Source: JBBTCJ01 sp038043285 (GTDB lineage Bacteria > Planctomycetota > Phycisphaerae > UBA1845). From it: DNA of 38,949 bases. The notes beneath the pieces were generated by a model. That model did no database searches. It was not told where the DNA came from and saw only the letters and a list, made by a program, of their open reading frames with translations. Shown here piece after piece: positions 32,185-38,949 of the stretch (its first letter is position 1; every line of letters begins with the position of its first letter). Location of the stretch: assembly GCA_038043285.1 (NCBI GenBank), contig JBBTCJ010000185.1, positions 1 to 38,949 on the forward strand. Direction: 5' to 3'. A program made the position numbers and the translations under genes.

Positions 32185-33756
32185 TCACGGACACGGCCCT
32201 GGGCCTGGGAACAGATAGGCGAGACCTTTCACGGCGTCTACGGTCCTCGCGATGTCGAGTACGGTTACCCCCGCCTTGGGATCGGGAGCGTTAGGCCCAA
32301 GCTGAGTTAGCGGTTTGATCAGTGTGCCGCCAGCCAGATCTTTCACCTTGTCGACTTCTGCGGCCACGTCAAGTATGGAAAGCTGCCCATTACCGTCCAC
32401 ATCTCCCCAGCGGGCAGTAAGAACCTGCAACGAGGGTGACTGGATCAAACAGGCGTCCTCATGGCCCGCGCACGCGAGCGCGAGTTGGCTGATCTCGTAC
32501 CGGGAACTAGGCACGATCTCGCTGCCCGTGACGTACAGAACCCCATATTCCAATTCGACGGGCCAGTCGAGGTAGACGCCGGGTTCCGTAGGATCGCAGG
32601 TGAGGGTTGCACAATGAAAGGTCGTCCCGCGCACTGTGGAATCGGGACACACGCCCGTGCCGGCGTTGGCGAGTTTCACGTAGCGGTACTGGCCTTCGAA
32701 GGCGGAAAAATCCTGCGACGGGCAGCAGGGATCGTTTGGCGGCTGGGGATGATGAAGTGACGAGAGGCGAACCCGCAACGCGGTGGCCTCTCCGTAGGTT
32801 CCGGGAAACCGTGGAACCGTGAAGGCGATGTAACGAACAGACGGTCCATGAGCGTCCTGTGGGTGCGGGGATCCGTCGCATTCATCGGGCGTGCCGTCGC
32901 CGTTTACGTCCTGGCTGATGCCGAGAAGGATGTCCGCGTCGTCGGGCTGGGCGTTGTTGTTGCAGTCGTCGCCGATGATGTAGATGACAGCATCAACTAC
33001 GTTGATCGGCACCTGTGAGGTAACAGGCTGACTGTCATCTGCCACAAATGTCTCTTGCTCCAACAACTTCACCGTGTACCTCCCCTTTGCGCCCGGAGGA
33101 ACGTAAAGCGCTAAACTGGCACCGTAATAGTGTGCCCCGTGATCTGTGGCGGCGCAGAATATCCCATTCGCCGGATCGCCGGGGCTGGTCGTCGCAAAGA
33201 ACAAGGGGCCCTTGGGGCTACCCAATCCAAGATCCCAAACAGGAGGTTTACAGCCTGTACAAGTTTGACAGGCGCATGGCCAAACCCAGGCGTCATCGCG
33301 GCAGTGAGCAATCCAAGCTGCCCGGCAGAAGCCTGCGACGCAGAGCGAACCCTCCTCACCGAAGGCCGCCGAGCAGTCGTCGGAGGAATCGCAGGGCACA
33401 ACGGGATAGGTCAGGTCCACGCCCGGCGCCGGAGGATCGGCGTTCTGCCCGAGGTAAGTCGTGGCGTCTATACGGGCCTGCCAAGATCGAATTCGGTGGT
33501 AAGGGCCCCAGCCGTCGAGTTGGACGTTGAAGAAGGCCGTAAAGCCGCCCCGTCGGACGCGAAGTTCCTGGCCGAAAATGTTGGCGTCAGTGTATGCCCC
33601 GCCGTGGGCGTATTCGCCGTCGGGGTGCGTCGCGACAGGAGTCAGGCGGATGGTGATCCATTCGGCCGATGCCCCGTCGGGAAACGCGAACGCCAGAACG
33701 AGTAGTGCCAGGGGAATGCGTATCTGGAAAGCGGTGAACGGGCGGACGGTCGACAT
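32185..33756 (-). CDS. secreted protein with dockerin-like tail, paralogue of its neighbour
   Basis: The 523-residue protein has a signal peptide (IRIPLALLVLAFAFPDGASA). Its N-terminal domain, LTPVATHPDGEYAHGGAYTDANIFGQEL, and the FFNVQLDGWGPY and RSWQARI segments match those of the downstream neighbour, as does GDDCNNNAQPDDADILLG. After this it departs: an insert of about 190 residues including CCPSQDFSAFEGQYRYVKLANAG, then a dockerin-like module GDVDGNGQLSILDVAAEVDKVKD paired with a second half GVTVLDIARTVDAVKGLAY. It ends in FPGPGPCP, an ending I have seen in other planctomycete exported proteins. So the shared N-terminal domain is joined to different C-terminal anchors in the two genes. 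Function unknown. Confidence 0.82.
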   Translation of the reverse strand: MSTVRPFTAFQIRIPLALLVLAFAFPDGASAEWITIRLTPVATHPDGEYAHGGAYTDANIFGQELRVRRGGFTAFFNVQLDGWGPYHRIRSWQARIDATTYLGQNADPPAPGVDLTYPVVPCDSSDDCSAAFGEEGSLCVAGFCRAAWIAHCRDDAWVWPCACQTCTGCKPPVWDLGLGSPKGPLFFATTSPGDPANGIFCAATDHGAHYYGASLALYVPPGAKGRYTVKLLEQETFVADDSQPVTSQVPINVVDAVIYIIGDDCNNNAQPDDADILLGISQDVNGDGTPDECDGSPHPQDAHGPSVRYIAFTVPRFPGTYGEATALRVRLSSLHHPQPPNDPCCPSQDFSAFEGQYRYVKLANAGTGVCPDSTVRGTTFHCATLTCDPTEPGVYLDWPVELEYGVLYVTGSEIVPSSRYEISQLALACAGHEDACLIQSPSLQVLTARWGDVDGNGQLSILDVAAEVDKVKDLAGGTLIKPLTQLGPNAPDPKAGVTVLDIARTVDAVKGLAYLFPGPGPCP

Positions 33757-33823
33757 GGCCTTTCCTCCAGCAAAACCGGGAGATGGAAAGAGCGGCTTCG
33801 AGCCGCAACGAGAGCAAACTCTG

Positions 33824-33899
33824 TTTTTGTGTAGCGTCGCGGTTTATCCGCGGCGTTTCCCCGGAAGCGCCGCCCATGAAGGGCGACGCCACACAAAAA
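33824..33899. repeat. dispersed palindromic repeat, family 1, copy 2
   Basis: TTTTTGTGTAGCGTCGC (33824-33840) pairs with GCGACGCCACACAAAAA (33883-33899) with one mismatch, giving a 17-base stem. The interior holds CGGCGTTTCC/GGAAGCGCCG and GCGCCGCCCATGAAGGG. Blocks match the copy at 24482-24559. It lies in the space between a secreted-protein gene and tRNA-Ile; the rest of 33757-34116 holds only the tRNA promoter. Confidence 0.85.
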
Positions 33900-34032
33900 G
33901 CGAAGGCGATGTAGTGTATCAAAAATGGCCGGCCGAGGTCAAGGTTTTTGTTGGACGGGATGTGTGCCGCGTGAGCGTCATGCTCGGTGGCGAGGCATGG
34001 CGATTTCGATGGTGCGGCACGAGCCACTTGCG

Positions 34033-34060
34033 TTGACAGCGAACCCGACGGCGATACAGT
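34033..34060 (+). promoter_or_regulatory. sigma-70 promoter of tRNA-Ile
   Basis: TTGACA (34033-34038) and TACAGT (34055-34060) are 16 bases apart. Transcription would start near 34067, about 50 bases before the mature tRNA. Confidence 0.6.
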
Positions 34061-34116
34061 GACTCGGCTGTCGGAGCGTGGGGCCGCTGCAAGGGCGGAT
34101 TCCGCGGGTCCGGCGC

Positions 34117-34189
34117 GGGCTCATAGCTCAGTTGGCAGAGCGCGTCGCTGATAACGACGAGGTCCGAGGTTCAAGTCCTCGTGGGCCCA
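34117..34189 (+). tRNA. tRNA-Ile(GAT)
   Basis: The acceptor stem pairs GGGCTCA (34117-34123) with TGGGCCC (34182-34188), with one G-U pair, and discriminator A34189. The D arm is TAGCTCAGTTGGCAGAGC. The anticodon arm CGTCG-CTGATAA-CGACG has anticodon GAT at 34150-34152. The T arm is GAGGTTCAAGTCCTC. The CCA is not encoded. A stand-alone gene, not in an rRNA spacer. Confidence 0.96.
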
Positions 34190-34523
34190 GTTTCCGCTGT
34201 TTGTCTTCGCGAAGGCGGACAGAGTTTCCACGAAAGTTCCTTTCGTTGCGCGCCGGTTCTTGGCGGGACGGCCTTTGCGGGCGATGGCCGCATCGGTCAG
34301 TTCGCGCGTGTGCCCGACGAACAGGAGGTCATCTTTCGGCATACCGGACCTAGGCCTCACGGAGAACTCGATTCGATGGTGATGTTGCAAACCACAAAAC
34401 GACCTCAATGCTGCGCATTGCGAAGCCACCCTGCGGCACTGGGGTGACTTTGCTTCCCCCAACAGGCGTCGTATGGGTCCGGTCCTCGACGCACCGATTC
34501 AACCACGTCAAGATCCCGCGACT
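34190..34523. other. intergenic region between tRNA-Ile and mdh
   Basis: The stretch has no supported gene. On the minus strand a frame from about 34340 reads MPKDDLLFVGHTRELTDAAIA and then a Lys/Arg-rich run, and continues into the tRNA; the part over the tRNA cannot be coding. It may be a gene remnant. No integrase or attachment-site duplication was seen. Confidence 0.35.
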
Positions 34524-35468
34524 TCAACCCTTCAAGAAGTTCTCCGCGACGCCGACCAGTTCCTTGACGTGCGAGACGCTGTTGGCAAAGAGTTTCTTTT
34601 CGTCCTCGTTGAGTTTCACTTCGACGACCTTCTCCACGCCGGCAGCGCCCAGCACGCACGGCACGCCGACGAAGTACCCGCCAACGCCGTACTCTTTCTC
34701 GCAGTAGGCCGCGCAAGGCAGAATCCGCTTCTTGTCCTTGATGATGGCCTCGGCCATTTGGATCGATCCCGAAGCCGGGGCGTAGTAGGCGCTGGTGCCC
34801 ATGAGCTTGACGAGTTCCCCACCGCCCATCTTCGCCCGCTCGATGATCGCCTGCAGACGATCCGGCGAGATCAACTGCGTCACGGGAATCCCCGCGACCG
34901 AGGTGTAACTCGGCAGCGGGACCATGTCGTCGCCGTGGCCTCCGAGCAGGAGGGCGGTGATGTCCTCAACGCTGCAACCGAGTTCCATGGCGATGAACGT
35001 TCGATAGCGGGCGATGTCCAGGCAGCCGGCCTGCCCGACGACCCGCTTGGTCGGGAAGCCGGTCTTCTTCCATGCGGTGTAGACCATCGCGTCGAGCGGG
35101 TTGGACACGATGATGAGCACGCTGTTCGGCGCGACCTTAGCCACTTGCTCTGAAACCGCCCCGACGATCTTGACGTTGGTCTGGACGAGGTCGTCGCGGC
35201 TCATGCCCGGTTTTCGCGGGATGCCCGCGGTGATGATGACCACGTCGCTGTCCTTGGCGTGGGCATAGTCGGCCGTGCCGATGATCTTGCAGTCGAACCG
35301 TTCGATGGGGGCGCACTGGGCGAGATCCAGGGCCTTTCCGGCGGTCTTGTCCGCGAGGTCGGGGATGTCAATCAAGACGATGTCGCCGAGTTCCTTGGCG
35401 GCTGCCCATACGGCGCAGCTTGCCCCGACGTTGCCCGCTCCGACGATGGTGATTTTTGCACGCTTCAT
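34524..35468 (-). CDS. mdh: malate dehydrogenase
   Basis: Mdh interconverts malate and oxaloacetate with NAD in the TCA cycle. The 314-residue protein is of the LDH-like MDH family: NAD-binding ITIVGAGNVGAS near residue 8, acidic LIDIPD, and the substrate-specificity loop ITAGIPRKPGMSR, whose Arg residues favour malate over lactate (lactate dehydrogenases have Gln there). VSNPLDAMVY and the catalytic GGHGDDMVP follow. The start ATG is preceded by AAGGAAA; the leader holds a small GAGCC/GGCTC hairpin. No other TCA gene is adjacent. Confidence 0.95.
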   Translation of the reverse strand: MKRAKITIVGAGNVGASCAVWAAAKELGDIVLIDIPDLADKTAGKALDLAQCAPIERFDCKIIGTADYAHAKDSDVVIITAGIPRKPGMSRDDLVQTNVKIVGAVSEQVAKVAPNSVLIIVSNPLDAMVYTAWKKTGFPTKRVVGQAGCLDIARYRTFIAMELGCSVEDITALLLGGHGDDMVPLPSYTSVAGIPVTQLISPDRLQAIIERAKMGGGELVKLMGTSAYYAPASGSIQMAEAIIKDKKRILPCAAYCEKEYGVGGYFVGVPCVLGAAGVEKVVEVKLNEDEKKLFANSVSHVKELVGVAENFLKG

Positions 35469-35773
35469 GATTGGGTTTCCTTTTTCAACGAGCCTCTCCG
35501 GCTCGGTTCACGGTCTTCGGCGTCCGCCGGGATACGTTCGTTGACGGACTCGGCGGCGGCTTGCGGCCCGACGGCGAGCCTCGACATCCGGCAAGGCGTG
35601 GTCATATCCAGCCGTACCATGATACGTCCCGACGTGCGGGTCCGGCAAACGGCGCGCCAAGGGGTCGGTCGAGGAGAGAAACCATCAGCGGTTGCCCGAC
35701 GAGGCGAGCTTGTGAGGATTCAACTTCGAACGGTAGGACAGGGCGACGGTCTCCGCACGTCGATCGGGAAATG
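35469..35773. other. intergenic region upstream of mdh
   Basis: About 305 bases without a supported gene. The part next to mdh holds its ribosome-binding site and a GAGCC/GGCTC hairpin (35490-35504). No clear promoter pair was found on the minus strand, and the short open frames on either strand have no ribosome-binding site or motif. Confidence 0.4.
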
Positions 35774-35795
35774 AAAAAGGCCGGGGCGACCGGCC
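35774..35795 (-). terminator. intrinsic terminator of tRNA-Gln
   Basis: On the minus strand GGCCGG-TCGCC-CCGGCC is a perfect six-base stem followed directly by TTTTT (35774-35778), seven bases after the tRNA-Gln 3' end. Confidence 0.8.
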
Positions 35796-35801
35796 CGAAA
35801 A

Positions 35802-35874
35802 CTGGGGTGCTAGGACTCGAACCTAGAACCTTCTGATCCAGAGTCAGACGTGCTGCCAGTTGCACCACACCCCA
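35802..35874 (-). tRNA. tRNA-Gln(CTG)
   Basis: Read on the minus strand, TGGGGTG pairs with CACCCCA, with discriminator G at 35802. The anticodon arm is TCTGA-CTCTGGA-TCAGA with anticodon CTG (35839-35841), which reads CAG. The T arm is CTAGGTTCGAGTCCTAG. The gene has its own promoter and terminator. Confidence 0.95.
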
Positions 35875-35885
35875 TCGTTGACGTT

Positions 35886-35914
35886 ATTCCAACCCAAGGG
35901 CGCCAACGAGTCAA
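35886..35914 (-). promoter_or_regulatory. sigma-70 promoter of tRNA-Gln
   Basis: On the minus strand TTGACT (35909-35914) and TGGAAT (35886-35891) are 17 bases apart. Transcription would start within a few bases of the mature tRNA 5' end. Confidence 0.55.
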
Positions 35915-35951
35915 GGGCGTAGCAACGCGAAGGGAACCCGTGACAGCTCCG

Positions 35952-36058
35952 GCGGGGCTGGGGCATATATTCAGAACCGCGAGTGATAACCAGCAGTCGG
36001 CGCTGGGCCGCTCCATGCTGTCGCGGTTCTGATCGGCGTTTCGTCTCTTTCGAAGCTC
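35952..36058 (+). repeat. dispersed repeat, family 2, plus-orientation copy
   Basis: The copy contains TCAGAACCGCGAGTGATA (35971-35988) and ends with CTGTCGCGGTTCTGATC and CTCTTTCGAAG. The two AACCGCGA/TCGCGGTT blocks make it an inverted repeat around GGCGCTGG. Almost the whole length is found inverted at 38064-38170, and the core also at 21725 and 21781. Confidence 0.85.
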
Positions 36059-36169
36059 CTTACCGGCATGAACCGGACCAACAAAGACACGAAAAGCGCC
36101 TCAGGCGGCAGCCGCCGGAAGTGACACACACCCTGAACCCCGCGCCGGCCGTCGTGGCTGGGGCGCGAG

Positions 36170-36769
36170 TTATCGCGCGGTGACCGCGCGCCTTCGGCCC
36201 GTGGATGTCCATCGTAGCGAGACCAGGCCGATCAGGCCGGTTCCTACAACCAGCGGCACGTCCACTCCGCAGACGTTGATGATGGGCGGGTTGGCGGCCG
36301 GGCATGCCGCTGGATCGTCCCAGAACTCGCAGGCGTCACAGGCGGCGTCGGCGAAGTCCGTCGGGACTTTGGCGGTGGAGGTCGGCTCCCCGGTCAGGTC
36401 GTCGATTTCCATGACCCGCCCGGTGAGCGTGGTGTACCACATGGTTCGCAAGCCGTCGCCGTCGGTGGCGAAGTTGATCTGCCCCGCCGGCTCGCCCTCG
36501 AAACTTACGAACCCATCAACGTCCACGACAAGGTCGTGGAGCGTAACATCCGAACCGGTCACCAGGACCATTGCGCCCGTGGTCTTCAACACCACAAGCT
36601 CGGCGTTCGAGGCGTTTACGACATCGCAGACCGATCCAGAGATTGGGTCAGAGAACGCGTCCCAGGGCTTGATCTGCCCGACGGCTGAAGGCCTTTCGAC
36701 CATGACGGCCAACAGGCCGACGAGGAGACAATGATGGAGCTTCGGCGACGAAATCATGATCGCATCCAT
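36170..36769 (-). CDS. secreted protein, short paralogue without thrombospondin-like repeats
   Basis: The protein has up to 199 residues; an ATG at 36757 (MISSPKLHH) is an alternative start. A signal peptide (CLLVGLLAVMV) leads to a domain with GSVCDVVNASNAELVVL, TGSDVTLHDLVVDVDG, NFATDGDGLRTMWY, IDDLTGEPTSTAK and DAACDACEFWDDP. The same blocks in the same order form the N-terminal domain of the upstream neighbour. After PAANPPIINVCGVDV comes PLVVGTGLIGLVSL and a basic end, a membrane-anchor or CTERM-like tail. So it is the common domain plus anchor, without the repeats of its neighbour. It lies 19 bases downstream of that gene's end. Function unknown. Confidence 0.78.
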   Translation of the reverse strand: MDAIMISSPKLHHCLLVGLLAVMVERPSAVGQIKPWDAFSDPISGSVCDVVNASNAELVVLKTTGAMVLVTGSDVTLHDLVVDVDGFVSFEGEPAGQINFATDGDGLRTMWYTTLTGRVMEIDDLTGEPTSTAKVPTDFADAACDACEFWDDPAACPAANPPIINVCGVDVPLVVGTGLIGLVSLRWTSTGRRRAVTAR

Positions 36770-36788
36770 TCCAGTTTTGGTTCAACAC

Positions 36789-37916
36789 TCATGCGCCAGC
36801 AAAGGCGAAACGACCCGCGCTTCCGCGGCGGCGGACGAGCCTGGTGGCCGAAAGCCCAATCAGCATCGTGGCGAGCGAGAGCGCCTCGAACGATCCGCAA
36901 CTGATGAAGATCGGCGGGGGTTCGATGACGACGTCCGAGCAACCAGTGAAGTCCACGTCGGCGTCGAGCGGCGTATTGGGACACTCGTCGTCGCAGTCGC
37001 TGACGCCGTCGAGGTCGCCGTCGTCGAGGCAATCGCAATCGACGAGCTGGCTGCACGAGCAGCCGAAGTCGTCGGCGATCTCATCGAGCGGCGTGCCGGG
37101 GCATTCGTCGTCGCAATCGACAATGTCGTCGGCGTCGGCGTCGATTTCGAAGCAGGCGCAGCCGTCGATATCCACGACTTCGCCCAGGGGCGTGGCGGGG
37201 CAGAGATCATCGCAATCAACGATGCCGTCGAGGTCGTCGTCGAAATCAAAACAGGAACAACCGGACGAGTCGGCGCCATCCGCGCCGAAGGGCGTATCGG
37301 GGCACAGGTCGTCGCACTCATCCACGCCGTCGCCGTCGTAGTCGGCTTCGAAGCACGCACAACCGAGTTCGTCGACGGCTGACGCCAGCGGCGTCGTGGG
37401 GCAGAAGTCGAGTTGGTCCTCGATGCCGTCGAGGTCGCTGTCCACGAGCACGCCGCCGCAGTCAAACGGGTTGTCCCAGAAGTTGCAGGCGTCGCAGGGG
37501 ACGTCGACGAATTCGTCGGGGAAGAATCCGCTGTCGAACGGCTCGCCGGTCAACGTGTCGACGTGGATGACGGTTCCGACGATCGAAAGCCACCACAGGG
37601 TGCGGAATCCGTCGCCGTCGTCGGCGAACTCAATGAATCCAGCCGGGTCGCCAAGGTAGAACACGCTTCCATCCAAGTCGACGAAGGTATCGGCCAGCAC
37701 CGTGTCAGTGCCCGTAATGATGACCAACTCGCCGGTGTCGTCGAGGACCACCAGCTCGACGTTGTGGGCGTTGACTCCGTCGCAGACGGAGGCCGAGACG
37801 TCGTCCGCCCAGACGAGCCAGGGAACCTGTTGAGCCCGGAGGGTTGAGGCTCCAAGTCCGATGCCCAAGGCCGCAAACGCAATGGCCGAAGTATTCAATC
37901 GACGTACCCGGTTCAT
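36789..37916 (-). CDS. secreted protein with thrombospondin type-3-like repeats
   Basis: The 375-residue protein has a signal peptide (TSAIAFAALGIGLGASTLRA) and the domain shared with the downstream neighbour (ASVCDGVNAHNVELVVLDD, EFADDGDGFRTLWW, HVDTLTGEPFDSG, DVPCDACNFWDNP). Then come about five thrombospondin type-3-like calcium-binding units, for example DSDLDGIEDQLDFCPTTP, DYDGDGVDECDDLCPDTP, DLDGIVDCDDLCPATP, DADDIVDCDDECPGTP and DLDGVSDCDDECPNTP. The tail SFEALSLATMLIGLSATRLVRRRG is a hydrophobic anchor with basic end. ATG 37916 follows GGAGG by ten bases and retains the signal peptide. Such repeats stiffen exported proteins when calcium is bound. Function unknown. Confidence 0.83.
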   Translation of the reverse strand: MNRVRRLNTSAIAFAALGIGLGASTLRAQQVPWLVWADDVSASVCDGVNAHNVELVVLDDTGELVIITGTDTVLADTFVDLDGSVFYLGDPAGFIEFADDGDGFRTLWWLSIVGTVIHVDTLTGEPFDSGFFPDEFVDVPCDACNFWDNPFDCGGVLVDSDLDGIEDQLDFCPTTPLASAVDELGCACFEADYDGDGVDECDDLCPDTPFGADGADSSGCSCFDFDDDLDGIVDCDDLCPATPLGEVVDIDGCACFEIDADADDIVDCDDECPGTPLDEIADDFGCSCSQLVDCDCLDDGDLDGVSDCDDECPNTPLDADVDFTGCSDVVIEPPPIFISCGSFEALSLATMLIGLSATRLVRRRGSAGRFAFAGA

Positions 37917-38063
37917 GTTTCTCTCGCCTCCAAACACTCTATCGTTGGGGGGAACCCCAACTCCAGCATTGCTCCACAAAAACCGCCATCGAAAACTCCG
38001 CAGCGCGAGGCATTATCGCCCAACACCAAGAGGATGGGAAGGGCGTTGCGTCGCGATTGGCCG

Positions 38064-38170
38064 GAACTTCGAAAGAGGTGCAGCCCCGATCCGAACCGCG
38101 ACAGGATGGAGCGATCCAGCGCCGCCCGATGGATATCACTCGCGGTTCTGAATACACGCCCCAGCCCCGC
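38064..38170 (-). repeat. dispersed repeat, family 2, inverted copy
   Basis: The reverse complement of this stretch matches 35952-36058 over about 107 bases with roughly a dozen scattered differences: GCGGGGCTGGGGC, TATTCAGAACCGCGAGTGATA, GGCGCTGG, CTGTCGCGGTTC and CTCTTTCGAAG are all kept. The two copies flank the pair of paralogous secreted-protein genes in opposite orientations. Confidence 0.85.
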
Positions 38171-38190
38171 ATGAACTGTGAAGGCCCCGG

Positions 38191-38949
38191 TCATGGGCGT
38201 AGCAGCCGCACCTGCCACGGCGCGAGGGGCAGATCCGCCGAGGCTTCCCGTAGCACCTCCCCAGAAAGAAGATCGCGCAAGCCGGGGAGGGTCATTCCTC
38301 CACGCAGGCGGATGGTTCGGGAGTCGGAGGTCAAGTTGATCAGAATCACGCTGATGCCTCCGTCCGGCGCATCGCCCATGACGGCATAGACATCCGCGGC
38401 GATCCGTCCGTCGATCTCGCGGGCGGTCAATCTTTCGACGTGCTTTGGATCAAGGGCGAGTCGCGCTTCGATGCGCGCAACGATGGCCGATGGATCGGCA
38501 CGGCGAGCCGCGCTTAGCTCGATGCCGACGGGATAATCCCCCATCGCATCGGGAGATTCTCCGATCCCGTTCGCCCCAAGGACTTCGAAGCGAATCTGTC
38601 TGCGCTGAAGTCCCGTCCAAACGGGGACAATCCACGAGGCCCAGGAATCTGGATCAGCCGAATCGAGGGCCTCCGCCTGGACACGGATGGCGACCCGAGG
38701 ACGTCCCGGGGCGGGCAACTGTGCCGCCAAGCGCCGCAGATCCAGACTTGCATGCGCGATGGCCTCGGTCAGTTCCGCGCGGCCCACTAACTCGTCGGCG
38801 CGGACACCCGGGTGCGAGGGGGAGTCGAACTCGAACCGATCGCCCCAAAGCGCGAAGCGCTGACCTTCGGCTGCGAACAGCCACATGGCCGCCCGGCTCA
38901 TCTCCGGCAATGTTCTCGATGCGCGCGGCACGGGTCGCCAGCCGATCGC
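38191..38949 (-). CDS. C-terminal part of an unidentified protein (runs off the window)
   Basis: The frame is open to the right edge, so the true start lies beyond 38949; at least 252 residues are present. Segments include WLFAAEGQRFALWGDRFEFD, RVAIRVQAEALDSADPDSW, ARLALDPKHVERLTARE, VYAVMGDAPDGGISVILINLTSD, and a C-terminal GMTLPGLRDLLSGEVLREA...LPLAPWQVRLLRP. The last part, a beta-sandwich-like end with LINLTSDSRTIRL and a PW.V.LL ending, resembles the C-terminal domains of large glycoside hydrolases and related carbohydrate-active enzymes. That assignment is tentative. The stop follows the inverted repeat copy by 20 bases. Confidence 0.6.
   Translation of the reverse strand, partial: AIGWRPVPRASRTLPEMSRAAMWLFAAEGQRFALWGDRFEFDSPSHPGVRADELVGRAELTEAIAHASLDLRRLAAQLPAPGRPRVAIRVQAEALDSADPDSWASWIVPVWTGLQRRQIRFEVLGANGIGESPDAMGDYPVGIELSAARRADPSAIVARIEARLALDPKHVERLTAREIDGRIAADVYAVMGDAPDGGISVILINLTSDSRTIRLRGGMTLPGLRDLLSGEVLREASADLPLAPWQVRLLRP

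Noticed and set aside
35850..36032. Small protein with FRTASD..LSRF motif, similar to one at 37913-38218
   Set aside because: The similarity comes from translation of the family 2 repeat in both places, not from a conserved gene.

Overview
The window is GC-rich DNA from a bacterial chromosome, most likely a planctomycete (Planctomycetota, possibly Phycisphaerae-like). The evidence is indirect but consistent. There is a pseudopilin with the H-X9-DG C-terminal motif, secreted proteins with dockerin-like, thrombospondin type-3-like and CTERM-like tails, housekeeping genes scattered singly or in pairs rather than in long operons, and many short palindromic intergenic repeats. FliM and a PilT-type ATPase point to flagella and type IV pili. 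No phage, transposase or CRISPR array was seen.

Layout. 1-2 kb: tRNA-Ser(CGA), then two tandem paralogous lipoproteins (minus). 2-6.2 kb: a large flavin/Fe-S oxidoreductase (YdiJ-like) whose start overlaps the end of a glycosyltransferase (minus). 6.3-9.6 kb: ribF and a DHH phosphoesterase with overlapping stop and start, then pilT (plus). 9.6-12.2 kb: a nested inverted repeat, then fliM and aroA (minus). 12.4-16 kb: a cobalamin riboswitch with an intrinsic terminator, followed by three translationally coupled genes for exported proteins (a beta-propeller-like protein with a CTERM-like tail, a surface protein with a dockerin-like tail, an H-X9-DG pseudopilin). 16-18.3 kb: a DPP-IV-like S9 peptidase lipoprotein, probably on its own promoter. 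18.4-21.6 kb: an MBL-fold RNase Z-like protein (minus), then nrdR, a YbaK-like deacylase and a sarcosine/N-methyltryptophan-type oxidase (plus). 22-24.4 kb: a membrane AlkP/sulfatase-superfamily enzyme with Thr in place of the formylglycine Cys, overlapped by a small YIDPGTG protein. 24.6-30.4 kb: a second DHH phosphoesterase, sat, infC (probable ATC start) and thrS (probable TTG start, own promoter), all minus. 30.5-33.8 kb: a 41-residue hydrophobic protein and two tandem paralogous secreted proteins. 34.1-35.9 kb: tRNA-Ile(GAT), mdh, tRNA-Gln(CTG). 36.2-37.9 kb: two more tandem paralogous secreted proteins, one with thrombospondin type-3-like repeats. The right edge holds the C-terminal part of an unidentified protein.

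How the genes work together. The strongest candidate for an undescribed system is the cobalamin-riboswitch operon at 12.4-16 kb. Its three overlapping genes all encode exported proteins, none is a recognisable cobalamin biosynthesis enzyme or transporter, and the first looks like a beta-propeller. This suggests a surface system for capturing or handling corrinoids, with a logic comparable to the surface B12-binding lipoproteins of Bacteroidetes. A second theme is repeated tandem duplication of exported proteins (1.2-1.8, 30.8-33.8 and 36.2-37.9 kb), with C-terminal modules swapped between copies in the two larger pairs. A third is at least two families of dispersed palindromic repeats, with copies kilobases apart.
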